NCBI GenBank assembly: GCA_012270995.1
Contig: JAAXHG010000129.1
Location: 1 to 41,920 of the forward strand
Source: Vicinamibacteraceae bacterium
Lineage (GTDB): Bacteria; Acidobacteriota; Thermoanaerobaculia; Multivoradales; Multivoraceae
Reading direction: 5' to 3'
Length of the DNA: 41,920 nt
The notes under the pieces are model-generated. The model saw only the letters and a list, made by a program, of their open reading frames with translations, was not told where the DNA came from and searched no databases. Positions within the stretch are counted from its first letter, which is position 1, and the number at the start of each line of letters is the position of its first letter. Below are positions 21,826-31,168 of this stretch, one piece after another. The translations under genes and the position numbers were made by a program.

Positions 21826-23868
21826 ATGAGTCAGGTCGAGGCCGCCGGAACGCCCGAGACCGGCGGGCCGCCGCGGCGTCAGCCGCTGGACGTCGCGACG
21901 GACACGCTGCGTTTCCTCGCCGTCGACATGGTCGAGCGGGCGAACAGCGGCCACCCGGGCGCGCCGATGGGCCAGGCGGCGATGGCGGCGCTGCTGTGGA
22001 CGAAGTACCTGCGCTACGCGCCGAGGGAGCCGCACTGGCCGAACCGGGATCGCTTCGTCCTTTCCTGCGGCCACGCCTCGGCGCTGATCTACGGCCTCCT
22101 TCACCTGGCCGGCTACGACCTGAGCCTCGAGGAGATCCGGAACTTCCGGCAGTACGGGTCGCTCACCCCGGGCCACCCGGAACACGGCCTGACCCCGGGC
22201 GTCGAAGTCACGACCGGCCCGCTCGGCCAGGGCATCTCGGCGGCGGTCGGCATGGCGATCGCGGAGCAGTTGCTGGCGGCGCGCTTCAACCGGCCGGGGC
22301 ACCTCCTGTTCAATCACCGGACCTGGGTGCTGGCCAGCGACGGCGACCTGATGGAAGGCGTCGCCTCCGAGGCCTGCTCGATGGCCGGGCACCTCGGTCT
22401 CGGCAAGCTGAACGTCCTCTACGACGCGAACCGGATCACGATCGACGGTCCGACGGATCTCAGCTTCAGCGAGGACGTGCTCGGCCGCTACCAGGCGTAC
22501 GGCTGGCACACGCTGTCGGTGGAGGACGGCAACGACATCGAAGCTCTCGACGCGGCCTTCGAGGCGGCGCTCGCGGAAACCGACCGCCCGGGCCTGATCC
22601 AGGTTCGCACCCACATCGGCTACGGCAGCCCGAACAAGCAGGACAGCGCCGCCTCGCACGGAGCGCCGCTCGGCGCTGACGAAGTGGTGGCGACCAAGGA
22701 GGCCCTGGGCTGGCCGCTCGAGCCCGCGTTCCTCGTGCCCGACGCCGCCCGCGCGGCGTTCGCCCCGGCCGCGGACTTCGGGTCCGAGGCGGCGGCCGAG
22801 TGGCAGAGACTGCTGGAGTCCTACCGCCGCGAGTACCCGGAGGCGGCGGCTGAGCTCGAGCGGCGTCTGGCCGTGGGGTTACCTGACGGCTGGCGCGATG
22901 CGCTCCCGCGCTTCGATCCCGGCGACGGCCTCATCGCCACCCGCTCGGCCTCGGGCGTCACGCTGAACGCGCTCAAGGATCTGGTGCCGGAGCTCGCCGG
23001 CGGTTCGGCCGACCTGACCGGCTCGAACAACACTCTGCTCGAGGGCGAGGGCGACTACGCCGCCGGTTCGCCGACGCGCCACTTTCGCTTCGGCGTGCGC
23101 GAGCACGCGATGGCCGCGGCGATGAACGGTCTGGCGCTGTCCGGCCTGTTCCGTCCCTACGGCGGCACCTTCCTCTGCTTCCTCGACTACCTCAAGCCGA
23201 GTCTCCGGCTGGCGGCGCTGATGGAGCTCCGGGCGATCTACGTCTTCACCCACGACTCCGTGTTCCTGGGCGAGGACGGTCCGACCCACCAGCCGATCGA
23301 GCACCTGGTACATCTGCGCGCCGTGCCGGGGCTGGTTGTCGTCCGGCCGGCGGACGCCAACGAGACTGCGGCCGCCTGGGCGCTGGCGCTCGAGACAGCG
23401 GGCCCCTGCGCCCTCGTCCTCACTCGCCAGAAGCTCCCCGTGCTCGAGGCGACCGCCGAGCACGCGCTCGACGGCGTCGCCCGCGGCGCCTACGTCCTGG
23501 CGGACGGCGGCGCCGAACCCGACCTGATCCTGATGGCCACCGGCTCCGAGGTCGCGCCCGCGTTGGGGGCGGCGGCCGAGCTCGAAGCGGAAGGCCACGC
23601 CGTCCGCGTCGTCAGCATGCCCTCCTGGGAGGCCTTCGCCGCGCAGTCGCGGGAGTACCGCGACCAGGTACTGCCGCCCGGCGTCCGCCGCCGGCTCGCC
23701 GTCGAAGCCGCCGCGACCCTGGGTTGGGAGCGCTGGACCGGTTCCGACGGCGACGTCCTCGGCCTCGACCGCTTCGGCGCCTCGGCGCCCTACGGCGACC
23801 TGGTGGAGAACCTGGGGATCAACGCCGCGGCTATAGCGGAACGGGCTCGGCGGCTGCTGGACGGCTAA
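21826..23868 (+). CDS. tkt: Transketolase
   Basis: A 680-residue thiamine-diphosphate enzyme of the pentose phosphate pathway that moves two-carbon units between sugar phosphates. Clear motifs are [11 protein letters not shown] near the N terminus, [17 protein letters not shown], the ThDP-binding [23 protein letters not shown], and in the second half [16 protein letters not shown] and [18 protein letters not shown]. The length is normal and the frame intact. The ATG at 21826 is preferred because the region upstream in the same frame overlaps the antitoxin gene and promoter and is not family-like; AGGA lies about 12 bases upstream. It is divergent from the fitAB-type operon. Confidence 0.96.
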   Translation: MSQVEAAGTPETGGPPRRQPLDVATDTLRFLAVDMVERANSGHPGAPMGQAAMAALLWTKYLRYAPREPHWPNRDRFVLSCGHASALIYGLLHLAGYDLSLEEIRNFRQYGSLTPGHPEHGLTPGVEVTTGPLGQGISAAVGMAIAEQLLAARFNRPGHLLFNHRTWVLASDGDLMEGVASEACSMAGHLGLGKLNVLYDANRITIDGPTDLSFSEDVLGRYQAYGWHTLSVEDGNDIEALDAAFEAALAETDRPGLIQVRTHIGYGSPNKQDSAASHGAPLGADEVVATKEALGWPLEPAFLVPDAARAAFAPAADFGSEAAAEWQRLLESYRREYPEAAAELERRLAVGLPDGWRDALPRFDPGDGLIATRSASGVTLNALKDLVPELAGGSADLTGSNNTLLEGEGDYAAGSPTRHFRFGVREHAMAAAMNGLALSGLFRPYGGTFLCFLDYLKPSLRLAALMELRAIYVFTHDSVFLGEDGPTHQPIEHLVHLRAVPGLVVVRPADANETAAAWALALETAGPCALVLTRQKLPVLEATAEHALDGVARGAYVLADGGAEPDLILMATGSEVAPALGAAAELEAEGHAVRVVSMPSWEAFAAQSREYRDQVLPPGVRRRLAVEAAATLGWERWTGSDGDVLGLDRFGASAPYGDLVENLGINAAAIAERARRLLDG

Positions 23869-23904
23869 CTGGCCGCTGGACTTCCAAGGGCGCAACGAGA
23901 GGCA

Positions 23905-24900
23905 ATGCGTGGATTGGAGGATTGGCTGGAAAGCCAACCGCAGTGGTTGCAGCACGCAGCGCGCCTGTTCCACGAACAGGGGAAGCTCTCGGATCAGGAC
24001 TACGCCGCACTGGCGGACCGTTGCAAGCGGGAGGCTCAAGGCGATCCGGGTGCTGATGGCCAATTCCGCGAGGCCAGACCCGCAGTGTTCGCTGAGGGCG
24101 TGGCGGAGAGAAGCCGGTCGCTACGCCTGAAGTCGATCGAGAACGTGGAGGCGGCGCGCCGCTAATCCGAGGCCAAGGCGTATCCGGAGAACCCGTTTCC
24201 GGTAGTGGCGCAACCGTCTCACTGCGTCCTGTGTCAGCAGGAACTTGACGCAGCAGCAGCTACCCGCTTGGGGGAGTTTGCTGCCGTCTCTGAAGGCAAG
24301 CTGGAGCGTGAGGCGACTCTGGCTGAGCGGGTCGTCGAGGAACTCGTGTCGGGCATGCCTACCGTTCCAGAGCCGGACGACCTGGACGCGATCCTGGACC
24401 GGGCCGGAATCGGCGACGATGCGGAACGCGCACTCGTGGCGCGACATCTCGATGAACTGGGGCGGCGCCGCGAAGCGTTGGCCACGCAGTCTCAATCTCA
24501 AGGCCAGATAGCGCTCGACGAAGGCACCGGCGACGCGGTTGTCGATCTGATGAACCGTTGTCTTGAAGTTGCCGGGGAACTGTTGAAGAAGGCCGAGCAG
24601 GACGCGAAGGGGATCGACCGCGACCGGCTGCGGGCGGAGCAACGGGAGTTGGCCGGCCGCCGGTGGCTGGCCGATCAACTGGGCCGTTTCCGGCGGCCCG
24701 TGACGACGCAAGGCAAGCTCCACAAAGTCGCCAGAGTGCAATCCGCCGACTGCGAGCTCATCGAAGAGATGATGACGAAGTACTCCCGCTACGTACACGC
24801 GCAACCGGGTGAGTCGCCGGTCGCCTTCCCCGGATCGGATGATCTGGAAGGTGATCTCCTCAAGCTCAGGGAGTGGTTGGCGGAGTTCTCCGAGCGGTGA
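23905..24900 (+). pseudogene. Remnant of a large AAA ATPase with internal deletion and in-frame stop
   Basis: The first part (23905-24165) encodes MRGLEDWLESQPQWLQHAARLFHEQ and so on, like the N-terminal helical segment of a family of roughly 800-residue SMC/RloC-like AAA ATPases. A TAA at 24163-24165 ends it, but the same frame reads on at once with SEAKAYPENPFPVVAQPSHC, then VLCQQEL, the segment that lies after the ATPase head and first coiled coil in such proteins. The Walker A part that should lie between is absent. The simplest reading is an in-frame deletion fusing ...SIENV to EAARR plus a Tyr-to-stop change at 24163. The tail to 24900 is coiled-coil-like and ends MMTKYSRYVHAQPGESPVAF... 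. The family assignment is from memory of such proteins; no catalytic motif remains, so it is probably non-functional. An alternative GTG start at 24205 could express a 231-residue fragment. Confidence 0.65.
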
Positions 24901-25057
24901 GTTGTGCGGCCGTTGTCGTTATCTCGGATCGCTCGACGCTGGCGGCGGACAAGCTGAGCGGCGGACGCGAACGCCCGCTGGATTTCCTTTTCTTCAGAAC
25001 ACAACCGGTGGGTCGTGGCCTGGGCCCTCCCTGTTACTGAGGCCGAAGGCTGCGGTT

Positions 25058-25077
25058 ACCGTCAGACACCGTCAGAC
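25058..25077. repeat. 10-bp perfect tandem duplication
   Basis: ACCGTCAGAC occurs twice in direct succession (25058-25067 and 25068-25077). The second copy contains the stop codon of the restriction endonuclease (25072-25074, minus strand), so the duplication lies at the very end of that gene and does not change its product. The rest of the gap 24901-25071 holds no recognisable gene. Confidence 0.8.
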
Positions 25078-26012
25078 AGTAGGTGATCCCAAGAACTTGT
25101 CGCCGTCGAAGTGGATCACGTGGTCAGGCACTTCGGCGAGCCAGACGTCGGTCTCCCAGGCAATCGACGTCATGTGTTTGCGGAACTCGTTGAAGTCCGG
25201 GAAGGCACTCACGAAGACAGGCTGAGAGCTGCAAGACTCGAGTAGCGTCTCGAACTCGGCGAGGCGCTTCCGATCTACCGGGCCGTGGGACGTCACCGCC
25301 TCGATGAGGAAGAGGCGATTGCGGCCTCGGTCGTGGAGGACGATGTCGGGCAGTTTGTTGTGCTCCGTGAGCGGAAGGCCCACTTCAAGGAGGTGCTGCT
25401 GGTCGACGTGGAGGTCCTTCTTGGCGGTGTCGCCGAGGTAAAGGACGTTCGCGCCAGGGGCGAAGCGCGGAGCGAACTCCTCGATCACCGCCTTTTGAAG
25501 CGCGTCTTGCGAACCTGGGGATAGTCGCATCTCTTGGCCGTCGGGAAGCCGAATGGGGACCAGGGTCCGCGATCGGGAGTCTTCATACTTCGCAAGCCAG
25601 GCGCTCAGGTCGCGGCGAAACGCCGTGACGTTCGGTTCCCAGTCGGCGGTCCCGAAGGACTGGACGACGCGCAACGCGGTCTCGCCGATGGCGTAGTGAG
25701 ACCGTGGACTGTTGGTTGGCAGGCCAGGCTCGAAGGGGTTGCGCTCAGCGACGCCTGCGAGCACGAACGGTGCAGTACTTGGCGGCGGAACGTCTCGCGG
25801 GTGTTCGGGGCGTAGCTTCGGTCGAAGTGGTCGCGGACGTGGTCCATGATGCCCTTCGTCACGGTTCGTCGACTGCGCGACGCTCTTGACCAGGAGTCCT
25901 GCCGCGTCAATCCGCACAGCGCAAGGAGCGTCAGTCCCGCCATCTGATTCTGCTGCGCTGCGGGCATCCCCAAGGCGCGGAGGATCGTCCGCGCCTCGTC
26001 AAGCTCGGCCAA
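25072..26012 (-). pseudogene. PstI/BsuBI-type restriction endonuclease, frameshifted
   Basis: Two overlapping minus-strand frames together encode one BsuBI/PstI-family endonuclease. The N-terminal half (AELDEARTILRALGMPAAQQ... to ETFRRQVLH) is in one frame up to about 25770; the C-terminal half resumes in another frame with FVLAGVAERNPFEPGLPTNSPRSHYAIG at about 25767 and runs to the stop at 25072. Only two bases, CG, separate the codons for H and F, where three would restore RRQVLHxFV, so one base is missing near 25768-25769. The nuclease half still carries VLYLGDTAKKDLHVD, LPDIVLHD and LFLIEAVTSHGPVD, the metal-site region. The start is uncertain; a TTG at 26012 gives the family-like N terminus and overlaps the methyltransferase end by 14 bases. 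The family cuts CTGCAG. A sequencing error is the alternative. Confidence 0.85.
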
Positions 26013-27624
26013 CGCCGGACTTCCGGGAGATGTCGGCGGACACCATGTCCGCGACCAGTGGGTCGAGATGGTTGATCGGGTTGTCGAATTGTCTGATTCG
26101 CTCACCGAGTTCGACGATGAACTCGCTCGTCGGTAGCGGCATGGCGCGTAGCTCCGTTGCGTTTACCTGAGTGTGCCCGTTCAGGCACCTGAAGTAGGTG
26201 TCGAGGAGGCGGCTATTGTAGAGTGCCGCCAAGCCCCATGCCTCTTCGTCGGTGAGCATGCCGGTCTGACGGTAGATGTAGTTCAGGTGGTTTTCGAGAC
26301 CCACCTGAGGAACGGGCAGGGAGTGGGCGACATAGGGTGCTGCCGAGAGTCGACGGACCTCTTCCTTCGCGGTGAAGCGGCGCAGCAGAACGTAGTTGCG
26401 GTTCGGCAGGAGGAGTTTCTCGGCACCCTGACGCTCGATGTACTCCGGCTTGTGTCGATGCAATGGCCAGGTGATCTGCATCGGACGCACATGGTTCATC
26501 CAGAGGAGGGGGACGTGCGACTCGGGTACTTGGCCCTCGCGCTTGACGAGGTCCTTCGCGCGGAAGGGAACCACAGGTCCCGTGGAGATACCGAGGCCCA
26601 GACTGGCCAACGTGTTCGGCCACGAGTCGACCAGGTCCAGTACGCGGGCGTCGTCCTCGGAGACGGGAAGTCGCAGCACGCGGTCGAAGTCGATCGCCGC
26701 CTCAAGGGTCGTGCTGCGACGGCGCGCCTCGTTCAGATCGCGAACGCCTCGGCTGCTGGAGATGATCAAGGGCGCTTGGCGATCGTCCGGCGGGGTCTTC
26801 AGCCGAGTACCGCGCAGAATGACATTCTCCTGAAGGACATCGTCGCGCCTGAATGCCTCCCGGCGCGATCTGAAGGCGTGAACTAGGGTCGGCTGTATGA
26901 GGTTGAAGAAGATCCGGCGGAACTGCCGGAAGTACAGGCCTGACGTGAAGCTCCTGGGCGTGATGGAGATGAAGTCCCCTCCAGGGCGAACCAAGGCCCC
27001 ACTGACAGCCATGAACAGGGCATAGATGTTCGGCTGGCCGTAGACCACGCTCGAAGCCAGAATCGCTCTCGGGTCCCGCTTGTTGATCTTGAAGTACGGG
27101 GGATTGGAGATGGCGATGTCGAACTCCCGGTCATCTGGCGCGTAGCGAATCAGACTGTTTTCCCACCGAAGTGTCCCGGCGTGGGCCAGCACGAAGTCCG
27201 TGGACTCGATTCGCTCCTCGACCTTGATTCCATGCTCCCTGCTACCCCACTCCTGGAGGTAGTCGAGAACCGCCTGCAAGGGTTCAATCAACTCAGCATC
27301 TACTTCGTAGGCGACCAACTCGATCCAGCTCGGTGGCTGGTCGCGCTCGGCCAGCGCTTCGACTGCCGCGCAACAGAGGATGCCGGTGCCGGCCGCGGGA
27401 TCCAACACCCGAAGACGGTCACCGGCAACCTGGATCTGAGCCGCCATGAAGTCGGCTGCGGCAACAGGGGTCAGGTAGAGGCCGTGCTGCTTGCGGTGCG
27501 TCTCGGACTTGGAGGAGACGTGATACTCGCCGATTCGATCCGCATACTCAGTCGGTCGCTCTCCGGGCACCGGAGGAGGGACGAAGGCAACTGCTGCCGA
27601 TACGCGGCTGGGCTCCACGACCAC
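25999..27624 (-). CDS. PstI/BsuBI-type N6-adenine DNA methyltransferase
   Basis: A protein of about 541 residues. It begins FVPPPVPGERPTEYADRIGEYH, then has the SAM-binding motif LDPAAGTG and, about 95 residues later, the catalytic motif SNPPYF of N6-adenine methyltransferases; the C-terminal half is the Eco57I/TaqI-like target-recognition part (LENHLNYIYRQTGMLTDEEAWGLAALYNS, then HTQVNATELRAMPLP). All visible motifs are intact. By family it should methylate the adenine of CTGCAG and protect against the adjacent endonuclease. The start is uncertain: GTG at 27624 (or 27618) is close to the conserved N terminus, while a TTG at 27759 would add 45 unrelated residues. It overlaps the endonuclease gene downstream. 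The region is visibly less GC-rich than the housekeeping genes, suggesting acquisition. Confidence 0.88.
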   Translation of the reverse strand: MVVEPSRVSAAVAFVPPPVPGERPTEYADRIGEYHVSSKSETHRKQHGLYLTPVAAADFMAAQIQVAGDRLRVLDPAAGTGILCCAAVEALAERDQPPSWIELVAYEVDAELIEPLQAVLDYLQEWGSREHGIKVEERIESTDFVLAHAGTLRWENSLIRYAPDDREFDIAISNPPYFKINKRDPRAILASSVVYGQPNIYALFMAVSGALVRPGGDFISITPRSFTSGLYFRQFRRIFFNLIQPTLVHAFRSRREAFRRDDVLQENVILRGTRLKTPPDDRQAPLIISSSRGVRDLNEARRRSTTLEAAIDFDRVLRLPVSEDDARVLDLVDSWPNTLASLGLGISTGPVVPFRAKDLVKREGQVPESHVPLLWMNHVRPMQITWPLHRHKPEYIERQGAEKLLLPNRNYVLLRRFTAKEEVRRLSAAPYVAHSLPVPQVGLENHLNYIYRQTGMLTDEEAWGLAALYNSRLLDTYFRCLNGHTQVNATELRAMPLPTSEFIVELGERIRQFDNPINHLDPLVADMVSADISRKSGVGRA

Positions 27625-27916
27625 TCTTGGATCGTAGCAACGTCTCCGAGCGATGGCAGGCTCCTCGACGACGTGCAACAGGCACAGGGGCCGTCGCAAC
27701 TGCCCGATGATCCTCCCTGGGATGTCCTCGGACGCCGAGACGCGGGTTGCCGCGGACAATCTCCGTGTACGCAGCTACCACCAGGAACCGCAGGAGGGCA
27801 AGCAGCGCCGGTACCGGTGCTCCCGGTCCTTGTCGGTCCTCTGGCCTGCCGGAAGACAACCCTGCAGGAAGCAGGCTTGCCTTCGCTTCCTTACCCAGCA
27901 AATGCCGGGTGCTGCC
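27625..27916. other. Gap upstream of the methyltransferase, nothing recognised
   Basis: These 292 bases between the methyltransferase start and the end of the ATPase gene contain open frames on both strands, but none gives a motif I recognise; in particular no helix-turn-helix controller (C) protein of restriction systems is visible. Confidence 0.4.
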
Positions 27917-29074
27917 CTACGCCGGCAACAACCCGGCGAACTCCTCGAACGGCAACACCTCCACGCCGTCGATCCGTTGCGGTCGATCCCCCAGATAGAC
28001 GACGATTCGGCGCTTCAGACGGTCGGTCCGCAGGGCCAGGGAGCGGAAACCGCGAAGCACGGAACGGCCCGCACGTCGGCTGGCCTTGACTTCGATCCCC
28101 CAGACTTCGCGGCCCACCTCCAGCACGAAGTCGACCTCGGCGCCGTGGCGGGTTCGGTAGTGGTAGAGCGCCGCTTCCGGCCATAGCGTTCCGAGGCGGC
28201 GCTCTAACTCGTAGGCGACGAGGTGTTCCAGCAGCAGGCCACGCTCGTCGTCGAGCGGACGATCGAGCGGCCGGCGGAGCAGGGCATTGCGTACGCCGAG
28301 ATCGAAGAGGAAGAGCTTGCCGTGGCGGACCAGCGAAGATCGGTCTGACCCGCTCCAGGCGGGAACGCGGAAGGCAACCAGGGTGTCGTCGAGGACGTCG
28401 ACGTAGCGGCGGGCGGTCTCATATGGAATGCCGGCGTCCTTGCACAGAGAGTTCAGGTTGAGGATGCGGCCCGATGCGGCCGCGGCCAGGTCGAGCAGGC
28501 GGGCAAAGCCACCGACGTCACGGACCAGGGCCTCGGCCTGGATCTCGGCGCGCAGGTAGGTGTCGACGTAGCTCCTCAGGTCGAGTGCGCGTGTCGCTTC
28601 GTCGGCCTCTGCGTAGATTCCGGGCAGGCTGCCGTGAGCGAGGACTCGCTCCAGATTGAAGTCGGAGCCCAGTTCCGATGCGAGCAGCGGATGCAGGTAG
28701 TGGACGTGGATGCGCCCCGGCAACAGATTGGCCTGTCCGCGGCGTAGCTTGCGGGCGCTCGATCCGGACAGGAGGAACCGGAAGCGTGGCGGCGTCTGGT
28801 CGAGCAGCACCTGGACGACATCGAGCAGAGCCGGAACTCGCTGCACTTCGTCCAGGAAGACGGTCGTTGACTCCTTCGGCGCGGCGGCCAGCTCCCCGGA
28901 CAGCCGTTCGGGCTCTGCAACGTAGTCCCGGAACGCGCCCGGTTCGGCCAGGTTGACGATCAGATCCGGCTCGAGCGTCGCCAGCAAGGTCGACTTGCCG
29001 ACCTGGCGGGGACCGAGAACGAGGGCGCTACGCTGGGATGAGCGCAGAACCGGAGCCAGCAGTCGGTCGTACAT
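27917..29074 (-). CDS. AAA_14/DUF4143 family ATPase
   Basis: A 385-residue protein. The N-terminal AAA_14 domain has Walker A GPRQVGKST at residues 21-29, Walker B TTVFLDEVQRVPALL near 70-84 and the sensor strand FLLSGSSARKLRRGQANLLPGR near 98-119. The C-terminal DUF4143 domain (about 175-345) includes a PD-(D/E)XK-like strand pattern HGAEVDFVLEVGREVWGIEVKAS near 310-332. This widespread family is often found in mobile or variable regions; its biochemical role is not established. The ATG at 29074 follows a predicted -10 box by only six bases, so the message may be leaderless. Confidence 0.9.
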   Translation of the reverse strand: MYDRLLAPVLRSSQRSALVLGPRQVGKSTLLATLEPDLIVNLAEPGAFRDYVAEPERLSGELAAAPKESTTVFLDEVQRVPALLDVVQVLLDQTPPRFRFLLSGSSARKLRRGQANLLPGRIHVHYLHPLLASELGSDFNLERVLAHGSLPGIYAEADEATRALDLRSYVDTYLRAEIQAEALVRDVGGFARLLDLAAAASGRILNLNSLCKDAGIPYETARRYVDVLDDTLVAFRVPAWSGSDRSSLVRHGKLFLFDLGVRNALLRRPLDRPLDDERGLLLEHLVAYELERRLGTLWPEAALYHYRTRHGAEVDFVLEVGREVWGIEVKASRRAGRSVLRGFRSLALRTDRLKRRIVVYLGDRPQRIDGVEVLPFEEFAGLLPA

Positions 29075-29080
29075 GCGGGT

Positions 29081-29109
29081 AAACTAGCCGTAGGTTTCCC
29101 CACTTGCAA
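29081..29109 (-). promoter_or_regulatory. Promoter of the AAA_14 ATPase, probably leaderless
   Basis: On the minus strand, TTGCAA (29109-29104) and TAGTTT (29086-29081) are 17 bases apart. The start codon begins at 29074, just six bases after the -10, so transcription is expected to start at or beside the A of the ATG. No ribosome binding site is visible, which agrees. Confidence 0.5.
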
Positions 29110-29122
29110 CAACTTTCTGCCG

Positions 29123-31168
29123 CTAACGGCGATCCGGCAGGCTGAACGCGATGTACTCGCCCCCGGACGGCCCGCCCGTCCGGCCGCCGCCGGCGGCGAT
29201 GACGACGTACTGCCTGCCGTCCACGCTGTAGACCGCCGGGGTCGAGTAGCCCGCGGCCGACAGCTTCGTCTCCCAGAGGATCTCGCCGTTCCTCGTGTCG
29301 TAGGCGCGGAACATCTCGTCCGGCGTCGCGGCGATGAAGATGAGGCCGGACGCGGTGACCACCGGGCCGCCGTAGTTCACCGCGCCGAAGCCGAGGCCGG
29401 GGTGGGTGGGGTAGTCCCCGAACGGCACCTTCCAGGCGATCTCGCCGGTGTCCAGGTCGACCGAGTTGAGCGTCCCCCAGGGCGGCGAGTTGCCGGGCAG
29501 GTTCTCGTGGTCGCGGAGATAGACGTAGCCGCCGAGCGCGTAGGCGAGCTCGCCCCTGGGCTCGTCCTCCTCGGGCTCCGGCGAAAGAACGTAGGCCTCG
29601 ATGGCGCCCAGCTCGATCCGGTTGAGATGGGCGAAACCCTCCATCCGGCCGCTGCCCTCGCGGATGATGCGGCGCATCTCGTCGCGTGACAGGCGGTCGC
29701 CGACGCCGAGCAGGGGGCCGCCCATGTCGGTGCCCTCGAGCTTCAGCCCATGACAACGTCCGCAGTGGAGCGCATAGGCGCCGTAGCGGCTGAAACCGAC
29801 CGGCACTTCGGTGAGATTCAGAATGCCGGCGACGTCGTTGGCATTGACGATCAGGTGGTTGCTGGCCGGATCGAACGCCGAGCCGCCCCACTCGCCGCCG
29901 CCGTCGTACCACGGCATGAAGAGCACGGTGCCGACCTTCGGCGGCGCCCAGGGCCGCAGGTCCCATTCCTTGATCCGCTCCTCGACGAACGCGCGCGCTT
30001 CCGGGGTGCGGTTCGTGACCTCGAAGTCCTGGCGGCTGATGACGACGGCGGACATCGGCTGCGTCGGGGACGTCACCTCACCCGGCAGAGTGCTCGGAAT
30101 CGGCGTCTCGATCTCGTGGACCTCATACATCGATTCGCCGGTTTCCCGGTCGAACACGTAGACCTGTCCCGTCTTCGTCGTGATCGCCACCGCGTCGATC
30201 GTGCGGCCGTCGCGCTCGAGCTGGACCAGGGTCGGCGGGGACGGATTGTCCTTGTCCCACAGGTCGTGGCGGACGACCTGGAAGTGCCATTTGAGTTCGC
30301 CCGTGCGCGCGTCCAGCGCGACCAGGGCGTCGGAGAAGAGGTTGTCGCCCAGACGGCTCGCGCCGTAGAAGTCCGGAGTCGCCGAACCGGTCGGCGCGAA
30401 CAGGATGCCGCGCTCCTCGTCGAGCGCCATGCCGGTCCAGACGTTGGCGCCGCCGGCTCGTTCAAGCGATCCTCCCGCCCAGGTCTCGGAGCCGAAGTCG
30501 CCGGGCTTTGGAATCGTGTCGAACTGCCACACCGGGCTGCCGTCCACCGCGCTGAATGCCCGGATCGAACCCGGGAACGCGTTCGCGTCCTCGTTGGTCG
30601 AGAACCCGAAGATCAGCTTGTCCTCGAAGACGACGCCGGGCACGGTGACGTAGATGACGCCGGCCCGGTCGACGTCCGGCGTCAGGTCGAGGCCGCCGCC
30701 GTCGCCGAAGCTCTCGACGGGCGTACCGTCATCCGCGTTCAGTGCGATCAGGTCCTTGCCGTGGGTGAAGAAGACGCGCCTGTCCGAGCCGTCTTCCCAC
30801 CACATGAGTCCCCGCTGGGCGCTGCCCGGCAGACCCAGGTCGGAGCGCCAGATCTCCTCACCCGTCGCGGCGTTCAGGGCGAATGCGTCGAGCTGGGGCG
30901 ACAGCGCGTACAGGACCCCGTCGATGACCAGCGGGCTCGTGTACATCGTGGCGCCGCGCCCCCGCGGCTCGCCCGAGTCGTACACCCAGGCCACTTCGAG
31001 CTCGCTCACGTTGTCCCGGTCGATCTCGGTCAGCGGGCTGTAGTGACGGCGGCCCGAGTCGCCGAGGTAGACGGGCCAGTCTTCGTCGGTGGGACCGCAG
31101 GCGATGATCGGAAACGCCACCAGGAGGGGCGCGGTCAGGGCCAGGGAAGGTCTTCTGGTGGATCGCAT
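29123..31168 (-). CDS. PQQ-dependent dehydrogenase with inserted c-type haem domain
   Basis: A 681-residue exported quinoprotein of the PQQ glucose/alcohol dehydrogenase type. The N terminus is a lipoprotein-like signal (LALTAPLLVAFPIIAC, lipobox IIAC). The beta-propeller starts with DWPVYLGDSGRRHYSPLTEI and ends with PAVYSVDGRQYVVIAAGGGR and a conserved EYIAFSLP strand. A c-type cytochrome segment is inserted within the propeller sequence at C469-x2-C472-H473 (HCGRCHGLKLEG), followed by GPLLGVG and a possible axial methionine. The inserted haem should accept electrons from PQQ inside one polypeptide and pass them to the respiratory chain. The substrate, a sugar or alcohol, is unknown. ATG 31168 is preferred to TTG 31177. 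It is divergent from the sulfatase. Confidence 0.9.
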   Translation of the reverse strand: MRSTRRPSLALTAPLLVAFPIIACGPTDEDWPVYLGDSGRRHYSPLTEIDRDNVSELEVAWVYDSGEPRGRGATMYTSPLVIDGVLYALSPQLDAFALNAATGEEIWRSDLGLPGSAQRGLMWWEDGSDRRVFFTHGKDLIALNADDGTPVESFGDGGGLDLTPDVDRAGVIYVTVPGVVFEDKLIFGFSTNEDANAFPGSIRAFSAVDGSPVWQFDTIPKPGDFGSETWAGGSLERAGGANVWTGMALDEERGILFAPTGSATPDFYGASRLGDNLFSDALVALDARTGELKWHFQVVRHDLWDKDNPSPPTLVQLERDGRTIDAVAITTKTGQVYVFDRETGESMYEVHEIETPIPSTLPGEVTSPTQPMSAVVISRQDFEVTNRTPEARAFVEERIKEWDLRPWAPPKVGTVLFMPWYDGGGEWGGSAFDPASNHLIVNANDVAGILNLTEVPVGFSRYGAYALHCGRCHGLKLEGTDMGGPLLGVGDRLSRDEMRRIIREGSGRMEGFAHLNRIELGAIEAYVLSPEPEEDEPRGELAYALGGYVYLRDHENLPGNSPPWGTLNSVDLDTGEIAWKVPFGDYPTHPGLGFGAVNYGGPVVTASGLIFIAATPDEMFRAYDTRNGEILWETKLSAAGYSTPAVYSVDGRQYVVIAAGGGRTGGPSGGEYIAFSLPDRR

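Noticed and set aside
27625..27916. A controller (C) protein gene for the restriction system
   Set aside because: No helix-turn-helix-like frame could be found in the gap upstream of the methyltransferase.
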